Counted from the first letter of the stretch, positions 50,995-59,837 are shown. The stretch: DNA of 64,000 nt from Serratia proteamaculans (GCF_013337185.1 NZ_SWDE01000001.1:1612001-1676000); one strand, 5' to 3'. Notes: generated by a model from the sequence alone, not told the origin. Made by a program: numbers and translations.

Positions 50995-51455
50995 ATAAAT
51001 TACATTATGGCGATATGCCAAAATAGATTTCATTATTTAACCCTGGATTCTATGCGTGCAATGGAATACCCATTTACGATTAATCAGAAATCATTAGCCT
51101 GTGTATATAATAAATTATTTAGTTACTAAACGATGTGATCGCTTGATTATCAACATAAAAATACAAAAGAATAATAAATTAGCCTACTAACCATAAACAA
51201 CATTTAAATACTGGTAAAAATTAAAAAACCAGAATTAAAATCCATAAAATGACGGATATATATTTATAACTTAATAGAATTAAAAGCCTGAAAACCAACT
51301 AAACCCTCCTCAATATAGAAAACTTTACACAAAGCCTGCTTATCATTGGTGGTGTGATTGAACTAACCTTGGACAGGAATTATTGCTAGTGGCGACGGCC
51401 TGAATTTCAGCGCCGACTTTTATCGCGACTTAATACCCTGACCCAAGGAGCTTCC
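50995..51455. other. AT-rich gene-free spacer between the urea operon and the carbonic anhydrase gene
   Basis: Bases 51000-51340 are strikingly AT-rich compared with the GC-rich flanks. No open frame with a credible ribosome site was found; the best, 25 codons from about 51052, has none. The last ~100 bases should contain the carbonic anhydrase promoter. The AT-rich block could bind H-NS or IHF. The spacer may also be a relic of a lost gene, for which I see no evidence. Confidence 0.6.
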
Positions 51456-52067
51456 ATGACATTGATTAATCATCTGCTGGTTAAAAACCGCAGTTGGGCA
51501 ACTCAGCAACAAGCCCGCGATCCCGATTTCTTCCCACAGTTGGCACAGGCGCAGAAACCGCACATTCTGTGGATTGGCTGCTCCGACAGCCGGGTCCCGG
51601 CCGAAACCATAGTTCGTGCGCAACCCGGCGAGCTGTTTGTACACCGCAATATCGCCAACGTGGTCGAAGAGCAGGATGATAATTTGATGAGCGTGGTACA
51701 ATACGCGGTCGAGCATCTGGAGGTTGGGGCCATCGTGATTTGTGGGCATTACGGTTGCGGTGGGATCAAAGCGGCTCTGAATAACCCTAACACCCCCAGT
51801 AAGGACTCACTCACACGCCGACTCAGTTCGCTACGTGCCAAACTGGAGCCGCATTTGCCAACTGAGACCGAAACCCATGACGACGACCTGAATAAAGCGG
51901 CCCACACCAACGTACAACTCCAACTCAATACCCTCAGTAACACCCAGTTAATACAACGCGCCTGGCGACATAATGCCGGGTTGACGCTGGTCGGCTGCAT
52001 TTACGATATGCATAACGGATTTTTGAATGTGCTGGAGCAGCGCAACGCTGCCGGGAGGGTCACATGA
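51456..52067 (+). CDS. Beta-carbonic anhydrase
   Basis: 203 residues. Zinc ligands and the catalytic dyad are visible: Cys42, Asp44, Arg46 in GCSDSRVPAE, and His98, Cys101 in CGHYGCGG. It interconverts CO2 and bicarbonate in the cytoplasm. AAGGAGC precedes the ATG. Its stop overlaps the SulP start as ATGA, so the two are translationally coupled. The position opposite the urea carboxylase operon suggests a role in bicarbonate supply or CO2 disposal (inference). It resembles both Can and CynT types; no symbol is assigned. Confidence 0.93.
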   Translation: MTLINHLLVKNRSWATQQQARDPDFFPQLAQAQKPHILWIGCSDSRVPAETIVRAQPGELFVHRNIANVVEEQDDNLMSVVQYAVEHLEVGAIVICGHYGCGGIKAALNNPNTPSKDSLTRRLSSLRAKLEPHLPTETETHDDDLNKAAHTNVQLQLNTLSNTQLIQRAWRHNAGLTLVGCIYDMHNGFLNVLEQRNAAGRVT

Positions 52068-53563
52068 ATCGTGCCGATCTGCGTTTTGACCTGCCCGCCG
52101 GGCTGGTGGTCTTTCTGGTCGCCCTGCCGTTAAGTCTGGGCATTGCGCAAGCCAGCGGTGTCCCACCGTTCGTTGGCCTGCTCACCGGTGTGATTGGCGG
52201 CATTGTCGTCACCCTGCTCAGCCCTTCGCCCTTTTCGGTCAGTGGCCCGGCCGCCGGACTGGTGACCATTGTTACCGGCGCCATGTTGACGCTGGGCGAC
52301 TTTTCCACCTTCTTATTCGCCCTGCTATTGGCCGGCATACTGCAACTGGCCTTCGGCCTGCTGCGCGGCGGTAAACTGGCAGCATTGATCCCCGGAGCGG
52401 TGATCCACGGCATGTTGGCCGCCATCGGCATTTTACTGATCCTGCAACAGCTGCCGCTGGCAATGGGTTATCCGTCCGGGCAGGGTCTGAGTGAAAAACC
52501 TTCCACTGAGCAACTCCGTGGGGATATTGCCCCGGCGGCGGTCATGCTTACGCTGGGTGCTCTGCTACTGATTGTATTTTGGGGGAAATCATCGCTCAAA
52601 CAACGCCTGCGGCTGACGGCATTGCCCGGCCCGCTGGTCGCCGTGCTGTGGGGTTGTCTGTTTGTCTGGCTGGGCGAGAAGATTTGGCCCGCCATCGGCA
52701 CGCTACCCCGAATTGAATTACCGGCTGTCGATAGCCTTGAAGCACTGCAAGGGCAATTTTCGCTGCCCAACTGGCAGGCATGGCGTAACCCGGCGGTCTA
52801 TCTGGTCGCCATTACTCTGGCAATAGTGGCCAGTCTGGAAACCCTGCTGAGCCAGGAAGCGTTGAAAAAGATGGCGCCGATGATGCCGGAACCGTCACCC
52901 GATAAAGAACTGCGCGCGCAGGGGGTGGGCAACTGCATTAGTGGGCTGCTGGGCGGCTTGCCGATTACCGCCGTCATTGTGCGTAGCTCTGCCAACGTGC
53001 AGGCCGGCGCACGCAGCCGGGTCTCTATTCTGCTGCATGGCGTGCTGTTGTTGCTCAGCGCCTTGCTGTTTGCCGAACTGCTCAACAGCATTCCATTGGC
53101 CAGTCTGGCGGCCATCCTGATCTACACCGGCTTTAAGCTGGCGCACCCACGTATTTTTATCAATTTGTGGCGTCAGGGCCTGCAACAGTTCGTCCCTTTT
53201 GCCGCCACCCTCGGCGGTATTCTGGTGTTTGGCATGCTGGCGGGTATTGCTATCGGCCTGGTGGCGCAACTGCTGTGGAGCCTGTATCAAAGCAACCGTC
53301 ACGCCCTGCGGCTGACCCGCTACGACGACCATTACCTGCTGCAGTGCCAGCAAAACCTGACCTTCCTCAATAAGATGCGGTTGAAGCATTTGTTGGGGCA
53401 GATTGAGCACAACAGCACGGTGATTATCGATTGCGAAGGGATTCATTACCTGGACGACGATATCCGCGCGATGCTCAATGAATATCGCCAAACGGCAGCG
53501 GAAAAACAGATCAATATCAGTCTGCACCCGCCCACCAATATACTGGCTCGCGAGGTTTCTTGA
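52064..53563 (+). CDS. SulP-family anion (probably bicarbonate) transporter with STAS domain
   Basis: 499 residues with 10-12 membrane segments from residue ~10. The SulP core is visible (DLPAGLVVFLVALPLSLGIAQASG, SVSGPAAGLVTIV, VASLETLLSQEALKKM, GNCISGLLGGLPITAVIVRSSAN). The last ~85 residues form a STAS-like domain (LTFLNKMRLKHLLGQI, TVIIDCEGIHYLDDDIRAML). SulP proteins encoded next to beta-carbonic anhydrases are generally taken to be bicarbonate transporters; sulfate remains an alternative. Translation is coupled to the anhydrase gene. Confidence 0.85.
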   Translation: MNRADLRFDLPAGLVVFLVALPLSLGIAQASGVPPFVGLLTGVIGGIVVTLLSPSPFSVSGPAAGLVTIVTGAMLTLGDFSTFLFALLLAGILQLAFGLLRGGKLAALIPGAVIHGMLAAIGILLILQQLPLAMGYPSGQGLSEKPSTEQLRGDIAPAAVMLTLGALLLIVFWGKSSLKQRLRLTALPGPLVAVLWGCLFVWLGEKIWPAIGTLPRIELPAVDSLEALQGQFSLPNWQAWRNPAVYLVAITLAIVASLETLLSQEALKKMAPMMPEPSPDKELRAQGVGNCISGLLGGLPITAVIVRSSANVQAGARSRVSILLHGVLLLLSALLFAELLNSIPLASLAAILIYTGFKLAHPRIFINLWRQGLQQFVPFAATLGGILVFGMLAGIAIGLVAQLLWSLYQSNRHALRLTRYDDHYLLQCQQNLTFLNKMRLKHLLGQIEHNSTVIIDCEGIHYLDDDIRAMLNEYRQTAAEKQINISLHPPTNILAREVS

Positions 53564-53570
53564 CTGAAAA

Positions 53571-53597
53571 CGACGCCGGGTGATTAGCCCGGCGTCG
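53571..53597. terminator. Bidirectional terminator between SulP and M60 peptidase genes
   Basis: A perfect 10-bp stem (CGACGCCGGG at 53571-53580, CCCGGCGTCG at 53588-53597) with a 7-base loop. On the minus strand it is followed by TTTTC, so it should end the M60 peptidase transcript; on the plus strand no T-run follows. Confidence 0.7.
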
Positions 53598-53623
53598 TAG
53601 AGAGTCAAAAACCTTGCTGCCAA

Positions 53624-56191
53624 TTAATCGATAATTCGCTCCAACCCGTTCGGTTTCAGGCAATAGTCCTGCTGTTTACCCACTTCAGCTAACCGGATGT
53701 GCAGCATTTCATTGGTGATGATTAACCGGTTTTTCGGTTCTTCATGATGCAGACTGAGTACCTCGCCACCGTAGCCTGAGATTGGCAGCACCACCAGATT
53801 ACTCTGTTGCGTCTGGTTGCCTGTCACCTCCAGATGGTAAAGGTTGTTGCCATCCGCGTCGTCGTAGCTGATAGCCGCGTAAAGGCCAGGAAAACCGCTG
53901 TGCGCCACCCCGGCTTCAACCTTCACCGTCAGGGTTTTGCTCACCAGATCGAGGGTTGCGGTCAGGAACTGACGGTCATAAACCCCCAGACAGGCGACGG
54001 TAAAGGCATTGCCCACGTTGTCACCCGGGTGGGTATTATGAACCGAAATACAATCCTGATAGGTTTCTAACAACTGCTCTCGCTGGGGGCTGCCAAAGGT
54101 ATTGATCGCCAGATAGATATCATCTTTGAAGGCTGAAAACGGCGCGTAATAGGCCTGACGATAGCTGCGTAAATCCTGGGCAGCGCTTTCCACCCGCGCT
54201 AATAGCGCCTGTTCCGGATTGCCTGGCAGCGCCTCATTTTTCAGTCCGCTTCGAGTGATCAACAAAACGTTGGTTTTGTTTTTGTTATCAATGATGTTTG
54301 GGTAGTCAGGGCTCAATTGCACACGCCCCGGTTCTTCATGGTAGATCTCAATTTTTTCGCCGGCGACAAGAGGCAATTCGTCATGGCTCAGGGTTGCCTG
54401 AGTGCCATGAATATCCTTGCTGAGAATCACCGCATTTTGTTGGTTACGCACGATAATTTTGGCATAGGTCATATCGGGGAAATAGGAATGCGGCGTGGTG
54501 CGGGTAACGTCAATAGCCACCACGCCTTTGGCGTGATCAACCGCAACGGTGGCGAAAATGGCATCGCCCAGACCCAACAGGTTAATTTTTTGCGAGACAA
54601 TCGGTGAAGAGGCCTTTTTGACAAAGCCAACCTGCAGCTGGTTATCCCCCTGCTTCAACACCAGATAGTCCGTGGTTGGCTGGTATTTAACGTTTTTACC
54701 CGTCGGTATGCGCAGGGTATAAACGCCAATTGGCAGGTCGTTCAATACCATGGTGGTATTGTTGATCCGTGTTTTATAGGCGTAACGCGCCCCTTCCATC
54801 AGGGTCAGGTATTCCCCCTCAATCTGGGCAAAATCATCAATATCAAAATTCAGCGTCACGTTGCCTTTCAAGCCGCTGGCCTTCAACTGCGTTGAGTCGA
54901 CCAGGCGGAGCGAGGAATCCAGCCTCAACTGCGCTTTTACTCGATCCAAATCCTGTGCACTGACCAACTGATAAAGTGGGTAAACGGCTTTCGCATGGCT
55001 GAACGCATTATGATTGCGCTGCGCCTGCCCCATATAGCCTCCTGCCAACTGGATAAACGGGGTGACGTCAACCTGCTCCCCGGCAGTGGCAAAGCTTTCG
55101 GACAACATATCCAGCAACGCGTGATCGGAAGCCACAAAGCCCGGGGTATTACTATTTTGGCGATACTGCTGATTAAAGTGGGTGAAGGCATGTTTGCCCG
55201 CTTTCTCCACCATCAACACCATAAAATACAGCTTGGAACGCAGGTCCCATTGATTGAGCGGAGTGGCTTGAGCGATCAGGTCGACGATTTTTTTCTCAAC
55301 CTTGGCCATGTTGCCATAATCATACAACCAGCCTTCTTTGTATTTACGCTCCCCCAGCATGATATCCTGATAACAGGCAGCGTAAATATTGTTCCACACT
55401 TCACCAACGGAAAAATAGGCATCGCCCATAAAGTTACCCTGATAACCATGAGCAATTTCATGCAAACTGCCCCAGTTATTATCCTGCGCGGTCAGCCAGA
55501 AACTGCTGATGGAACTGGTACTTTCCGCCGTCCAATTCCCTCCGTAATAAGCCGCTCCGGCACCATTTTTATCGGCCTTGATAAAATAACGGTTTTTGAT
55601 ATTACGATCAGAATCGCTTTCAGCCTCAAATGAAACACCTGACAGCGCATTATAAAACGTAAAAATTCGATGATAATAAGCAATCAGACCATCAATATTT
55701 TTTGCTTCGCCGAGCGACTTCAACTCTTTTTTGCTTATTTTTGGCACCAGCAGATGGGTGTATTCCGACTCGACAAACGCAAACTCAGCGTCCTGTGCAT
55801 CCCAACGCGCAAAGAATGTCGTTTCATTTTCGCCTTTACGGTATACCGGCAAGGATTTACTGGTATCCGGGAACTCAAACTCCAGGATGGGCGCCCCCTC
55901 GACATAAGGGGTATCAACAAACGGCACCGACACCGCATTGACACTGGCCTCGACCCAGGCACTGCCGATACTGAAATCGGCCTCGGTTTTGTTGTCATCA
56001 TTGAGCAAACGCAACTTCAGCTTGGCGCTAAATGACGCATTGGTTTGACGTACTCGGATCACCTGCCCGGCGGCAAGAATAATCCCCAGGTGCTGACGGT
56101 CGTGACCAATACCTTTGCTCATGCCGGCAGCATCGAGCCATACAGGCCTTGGCAAAGTATAAAGAGATTTGGATTTAGTGATTGTAGGCAT
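53624..56191 (-). CDS. Enhancin-like M60 metallopeptidase with tandem mucin-binding-type domains
   Basis: 855 residues. The zinc site is HEIAH (His244, Glu245, His248) with Glu264 in SVGEVWNN, fitting the M60 gluzincin motif HExxH-x(8-24)-E. The N-terminal ~130 residues form a beta-rich domain. The C-terminal third has two related units, about 545-665 and 720-850, each with a GD/YD start and ending in a HEEP box (EIYHEEPGR and SLHHEEPKNR), like the mucin-binding part of viral enhancins. Enhancins degrade intestinal mucin in insects. No signal peptide is visible; export route unknown. GAGGA precedes the ATG. Local base composition is somewhat more AT-rich than the flanks, consistent with acquisition. 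Confidence 0.85.
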   Translation of the reverse strand: MPTITKSKSLYTLPRPVWLDAAGMSKGIGHDRQHLGIILAAGQVIRVRQTNASFSAKLKLRLLNDDNKTEADFSIGSAWVEASVNAVSVPFVDTPYVEGAPILEFEFPDTSKSLPVYRKGENETTFFARWDAQDAEFAFVESEYTHLLVPKISKKELKSLGEAKNIDGLIAYYHRIFTFYNALSGVSFEAESDSDRNIKNRYFIKADKNGAGAAYYGGNWTAESTSSISSFWLTAQDNNWGSLHEIAHGYQGNFMGDAYFSVGEVWNNIYAACYQDIMLGERKYKEGWLYDYGNMAKVEKKIVDLIAQATPLNQWDLRSKLYFMVLMVEKAGKHAFTHFNQQYRQNSNTPGFVASDHALLDMLSESFATAGEQVDVTPFIQLAGGYMGQAQRNHNAFSHAKAVYPLYQLVSAQDLDRVKAQLRLDSSLRLVDSTQLKASGLKGNVTLNFDIDDFAQIEGEYLTLMEGARYAYKTRINNTTMVLNDLPIGVYTLRIPTGKNVKYQPTTDYLVLKQGDNQLQVGFVKKASSPIVSQKINLLGLGDAIFATVAVDHAKGVVAIDVTRTTPHSYFPDMTYAKIIVRNQQNAVILSKDIHGTQATLSHDELPLVAGEKIEIYHEEPGRVQLSPDYPNIIDNKNKTNVLLITRSGLKNEALPGNPEQALLARVESAAQDLRSYRQAYYAPFSAFKDDIYLAINTFGSPQREQLLETYQDCISVHNTHPGDNVGNAFTVACLGVYDRQFLTATLDLVSKTLTVKVEAGVAHSGFPGLYAAISYDDADGNNLYHLEVTGNQTQQSNLVVLPISGYGGEVLSLHHEEPKNRLIITNEMLHIRLAEVGKQQDYCLKPNGLERIID

Positions 56192-56335
56192 GTTGTATTC
56201 CTCAAGGTTATTATTGTCATCTAACAGACCTCAAGAAATTACCCAAGAATAATCTTAATCACTAACCATAGAAGAAGGCTGATTCACCACACAACAAATA
56301 ACGAAAGTGACCTCGATAACCCTGTCAAAATAAAA

Positions 56336-56361
56336 AAGGCGTAATCTTTCGATTACGCCTT
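56336..56361 (-). terminator. Intrinsic terminator of yehS
   Basis: On the minus strand, an 11-bp stem AAGGCGTAATC/GATTACGCCTT with loop GAAA is followed by TTTT, about 20 bases after the yehS stop. It insulates yehS from the downstream peptidase gene. Confidence 0.9.
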
Positions 56362-56380
56362 AATCAACATCACGGTGCTT

Positions 56381-56848
56381 TTATTTTACGCCGCGAATGC
56401 GCTGCGCCAAACCTTTAAGGAAATAACGCAACATCTGATCGCCACAAGGACGGAAGTTTTTGGTGCCTTCTTTGCGGAACAACGCGCTCAGTTCCGGCTT
56501 GGATATACGGAAATCAACCGCGGTGAAGATCTCGTGCATATCGGTATCTTTCAACTCGAAGGCTACACGCAGCTTTTTCAACACCAGGTTGTTGGTGATT
56601 GGCAGTTCCACTTCCGGTGCCGGGAACTTGTCATCCTTGCCGCGTTTGAAGAACACCAGACCGTTCAGGAAGTGCGCCATCACTTCGTCCGGGCAGTTTT
56701 CGAACCCCGGCTCACCTTCCTTGATGACGTAAGTGCTCATTGCCGAGACCGCAACGTCGAAATTATCCAGCTTGATAATCTCAACCATTTTCGCGTCGTT
56801 GATACCCAGCATGTAGCGCACGCTGCGCAGCACGTCATTGTTGATCAT
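56381..56848 (-). CDS. yehS: DUF1456 family protein YehS
   Basis: 155 residues containing two copies of the ~70-residue DUF1456 helical repeat: LRSVRYMLGINDAKMVEII...FLNGLVFFKRGKDD and NLVLKKLRVAFELKDTDMHEIF...MLRYFLKGLAQRIR. The closing FRPCGDQMLRYFLKGLA matches E. coli YehS closely as recalled. Function unknown. Monocistronic, with a strong terminator downstream and an ERIC element upstream. Confidence 0.93.
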   Translation of the reverse strand: MINNDVLRSVRYMLGINDAKMVEIIKLDNFDVAVSAMSTYVIKEGEPGFENCPDEVMAHFLNGLVFFKRGKDDKFPAPEVELPITNNLVLKKLRVAFELKDTDMHEIFTAVDFRISKPELSALFRKEGTKNFRPCGDQMLRYFLKGLAQRIRGVK

Positions 56849-56892
56849 AGTATTGCCTTTAGCTTGTAGACCGGGAGATATACATATTTCAA

Positions 56893-57015
56893 TACCCTAT
56901 GGCTTTCAAGTCGCAGCTAGGCGTCCAGCTCGCTCATCCCCAGGCGCTTACTCGAGTAAGTTACTGGGGTGAGCGAGTGCAGATAACAACGCTGCGGCTT
57001 GAAAGACGACGGGTA
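56893..57015. repeat. Full-length ERIC (enterobacterial repetitive intergenic consensus) element
   Basis: About 123 bp. The centre, TCCCCAGGCGCTTACTCGAG followed by TAAGTTACTGGGGTGAGCG, matches the ERIC core that the classical ERIC1R/ERIC2 primers recognise. The termini TACCC-TATGGCTTTCAAGT and ACTTGAAAG-like/GGGTA form the terminal inverted repeat. It lies in the 219-base spacer between phnE2 and yehS, 45 bases upstream of the yehS start, so yehS transcription may cross it. Confidence 0.92.
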
Positions 57016-57067
57016 CTGCTGCATGCCTTGAATATGTGCGGCAGTATAGGGATCAGAGCGGGGTTTC

Positions 57068-57967
57068 TCAATCGATTTGGCTTTTTTGCTGATACAGCGG
57101 GATGTCTTCGCCAATGATGTATTTATTGCGCAGAATGGATGACACCTTATCCATTATCATCACCACCACCACCAGGATCAGGGTGATAAACATCACCACA
57201 TCCCAGTTCCACAGCCGCATGTTCTCCGCATACACCAGGCCGATACCGCCGGCACCGACAAAGCCCAGCACCGCCGCAGATCGGGTGTTGGACTCAATCT
57301 GGTACAGGCTGAGCGCCAGAAAAGTGGGGAACGACTGGGTAAAGATACCGTAACGGTGCTTTTGCAGACCGTTGGCACCGACCGCCGTCAGACCGCGGCT
57401 GGGGGATTTATCTACCGCTTCGTGCCCTTCGGCATAGAGTTTGCCGAGCAACCCGACGTCCTGCATCACAATAGCCAATACCCCGGCCAGTGGCCCCATA
57501 CCGACGGCACGGACGAAAATCAGCCCCCAAATGGCCATGTCGATACCGCGCAGGATATCCAGCAGGCGGCGCACCAACACCGAAATCGGTCGCAGCAACG
57601 GCGTCGACATCACGTTGCGGGCGGCAAAGAACGACAGCGGCAAGGCAATAAATGAGGCGGTAATAGTGCCGGCAAACACTATGCCGATGGTGATAAATAT
57701 CTGCTGGAAGTAGTACATAAACGGCCAGTTGACGAAATCATGCCAGACGAACATGCGCATAAAATAACGGCCAAGTTGCTGACAACCGTTAATGAACTGC
57801 GGCCAGGAGATACCAAAAAACTGGAAGAAAAATAGATAATACAAAATGATAGCAGCCGCGATGATGCCGACAGTACGCAGATAGCGGCGTTGCTGCGAGA
57901 AAATTTCCGGATGCTGCTGTTTCAGACTTTCGAGCTTTTCTGCCGAAATGGTTGGTGCTGACATCAT
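57068..57967 (-). CDS. phnE: Phosphonate ABC transporter permease PhnE (second copy)
   Basis: 299 residues with about six membrane segments and the permease EAA loop (TAVGANGLQKHRYGIFTQSFPTFLALSLY). DILRGIDMAIWGLIFVRAVGMGPLAG is typical of PhnE. GGAGGGG lies before the tandem ATGs. It overlaps phnE1 by 4 bases. Together the two PhnE proteins form the pore for PhnD-delivered phosphonate (or phosphite/phosphate ester); no C-P lyase genes are in the window. Confidence 0.93.
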   Translation of the reverse strand: MMSAPTISAEKLESLKQQHPEIFSQQRRYLRTVGIIAAAIILYYLFFFQFFGISWPQFINGCQQLGRYFMRMFVWHDFVNWPFMYYFQQIFITIGIVFAGTITASFIALPLSFFAARNVMSTPLLRPISVLVRRLLDILRGIDMAIWGLIFVRAVGMGPLAGVLAIVMQDVGLLGKLYAEGHEAVDKSPSRGLTAVGANGLQKHRYGIFTQSFPTFLALSLYQIESNTRSAAVLGFVGAGGIGLVYAENMRLWNWDVVMFITLILVVVVMIMDKVSSILRNKYIIGEDIPLYQQKSQID

Positions 57968-58827
57968 TTTTTCCCCTCCACGACCCGTTTGCGTAGCTCA
58001 CCTGAGGTGTAATCGAGCAGCGAAACCACCAGGATGATCAGCAACAGCGTCATGCTGACCTGATCGTAGCGATCGAGCTTGATATTGGTCATCAGTTCCT
58101 GGCCTATACCGCCCGCCCCCACCAACCCAAGAATGGTCGACTGCCGGAAGTTAACTTCCAGTCGCATAAAGCTGTACGACAGAAACACCGGTTTCACCTG
58201 TGGCCACATACCGAAACGCATGCGCTGTAATGGCGTTGCACCGCAAGCGGCCAGCCCGCGCACCGGTTTGTTGGAGGCAGTTTCAATCGACTCGTAAAAC
58301 AGTTTGGTCAGGCTGCCGATGGTGTGCAGCGCCAATGCCAGAAAGCCCGGAATAGCGCCGATACCGAACGCCATCACAAACATCACCGCCCACGCCAGTT
58401 CCGGCATGGTGCGTAAAAAGGCCACCAGCGTGCGGATCGCCATGCGTAATGTTGCCGGGCTATGGGTATTGTTGGCCGCCAGAAACGCCAGAACGCCCGC
58501 CACCAGCACCGACAGAATAGTTGCCGCCAGTGCCAGTTGCAGCGTTTCCCAAATCAGCGGCAGTTGAATGTTCAGCCGGTAGCCCCAGTAGGCAAACGAC
58601 CCTTCGGTGTGGCTATCGGCGAACAACAACTTCCAGTGCAGGGTCGGGATGGTTTCTGCCAGATAATCAAAGAAGTGAGGGAGCGACAGCCACACGGTGT
58701 GCAAATTGAACTCGGCGATATTGCCGGCGCCCAGATAGAGCACCACCAGGCCGAGCGACCAGATCAACGTCTCGCGTTTTTGCTTGCTGCGGATTTGCTG
58801 GTAATAGTGCGCAAAATCTTTATTCAA
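57964..58827 (-). CDS. phnE: Phosphonate ABC transporter permease PhnE (first copy)
   Basis: 287 residues with about six membrane segments. VAFLRTMPELAWAVMFVMAFGIGAIPGF and ACGATPLQRMRFGMWPQVKPVFLSYSFMRLEVNFRQSTILGLVGAGGIG are PhnE signatures. No ATG fits: the frame starts at a TTG (58827), preceded by a nearby ATG in another frame that stops after six codons. This is a non-ATG start with only a weak ribosome site. It is partner of the downstream phnE2. Confidence 0.92.
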   Translation of the reverse strand: MNKDFAHYYQQIRSKQKRETLIWSLGLVVLYLGAGNIAEFNLHTVWLSLPHFFDYLAETIPTLHWKLLFADSHTEGSFAYWGYRLNIQLPLIWETLQLALAATILSVLVAGVLAFLAANNTHSPATLRMAIRTLVAFLRTMPELAWAVMFVMAFGIGAIPGFLALALHTIGSLTKLFYESIETASNKPVRGLAACGATPLQRMRFGMWPQVKPVFLSYSFMRLEVNFRQSTILGLVGAGGIGQELMTNIKLDRYDQVSMTLLLIILVVSLLDYTSGELRKRVVEGKK

Positions 58828-58850
58828 AATAGGTTTCCATCTTATGGAAC

Positions 58851-58876
58851 AAGGGGCTCAGCACGCTGAACCCCTT
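58851..58876 (-). promoter_or_regulatory. Intercistronic hairpin between phnD and phnE1
   Basis: A 12-bp stem with one mismatch (AAGGGGCTCAGC at 58851-58862, GCTGAACCCCTT at 58865-58876) and a 2-base loop, 28 bases after the phnD stop. Like the hairpins after yehZ and urtA it should raise the level of binding protein over permeases. Confidence 0.55.
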
Positions 58877-58904
58877 TGGATCAATCACGACGTAAAGGCG
58901 AGAA

Positions 58905-59837
58905 TTAACGGTCGCCTTTGGTCAGCTCACGCTTCATATCGATGATGTTCTGGTATTCCGCCAGCGTGGTCTCGCCGATGTGTTGTTTACCGCCCATCGC
59001 TTTGATAAAGCACTGGTGATCGTCCTTATCCAGCTTCTTGATCGCGGTGACGACTTTGGCTTTGAACTCTGCCGGCAGCGCGTTGCTCACCAGGATTGGG
59101 CCGTTCGGGATCAGCGGCGACTGCCAGATAATGCGGATCTGTTTCATCAGGTCCGGGTGATCCATACGGATCATGCGGGTGAACGCGCCGCTGGTGTAGC
59201 CGGTGTTATAGTCGCCGATCATCGAAGCCCAGGTCACTGCGCCTTCGAACTGACCGTTCAGCACGCCGAGAACGTCTTGCTCATGGCCACCGGAGAAGGT
59301 CACGCTGGAGAAAGTATTGTTGTATTTGTTGTCTACCGTGCCACCAAACAGTTTCTTGAATTCCTGGTTCGGGATCAGGAAGCCGGAGGTAGAATCCGGA
59401 TCGGCGAAGCCCACGGCCTTACCTTTCAGATCTTCCAGCTTTTTATACGGGCTACCGGCTTTAACGATCACTACCGAGTGGTAACCACGGGATTGGTCGA
59501 CGTCATCAACCGCGATGCCGACGATATCCACCGCTTTAGGATCCTTGATGTACACCGAGGCAAACGACGACGGCGACATGCTCAACACCAGGTCGATTTT
59601 GCCGCCCAGCAGGCCCTGAATGACGCCGGAATAGTCGGAAGAGTTACGCAGCTTGGTGTCGACGCTCAGTTCCTTGTCCAGGAACTGTTTAACGCACTGG
59701 TTATCACCAATTTGCTGGGTGGCGTTCTGCCCACCGAGAATGCCCAGATTCAGTACTTTAGGTGCGTCCGCTGCGGTAGCGTTAAATACCATCATCGCGC
59801 CGGCCATCAGGGTGGTCAGACTCAATACTTTTTTCAT
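58905..59837 (-). CDS. phnD: Phosphonate ABC transporter substrate-binding protein PhnD
   Basis: 310 residues with a signal peptide (MKKVLSLTTLMAGAMMVFNATAA, cleavage near residue 23). PhnD features include LNLGILGGQNATQQIGDN, DYSGVIQGLLGGKIDLVLSMSPSSFA, and FADPDSTSGFLIPN, the phosphonate-binding loop. The ATG at 59837 gives the signal peptide; upstream extension has none. It captures phosphonates or related P compounds in the periplasm. Separated from phnC by 190 bases with two perfect hairpins, so it may have its own promoter or differential expression. Confidence 0.93.
   Translation of the reverse strand: MKKVLSLTTLMAGAMMVFNATAADAPKVLNLGILGGQNATQQIGDNQCVKQFLDKELSVDTKLRNSSDYSGVIQGLLGGKIDLVLSMSPSSFASVYIKDPKAVDIVGIAVDDVDQSRGYHSVVIVKAGSPYKKLEDLKGKAVGFADPDSTSGFLIPNQEFKKLFGGTVDNKYNNTFSSVTFSGGHEQDVLGVLNGQFEGAVTWASMIGDYNTGYTSGAFTRMIRMDHPDLMKQIRIIWQSPLIPNGPILVSNALPAEFKAKVVTAIKKLDKDDHQCFIKAMGGKQHIGETTLAEYQNIIDMKRELTKGDR

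Noticed and set aside
51052-51129. 25-codon open frame in the AT-rich spacer
   Set aside because: No ribosome site, no recognisable composition, and short frames are expected by chance in AT-rich DNA.
51370-51392. Second sigma-54-like sequence (TTGGACAGG...TTGCT) before the carbonic anhydrase gene
   Set aside because: When TTGCT is aligned the -24 region does not contain GG at the right spacing, so it fails the RpoN pattern.
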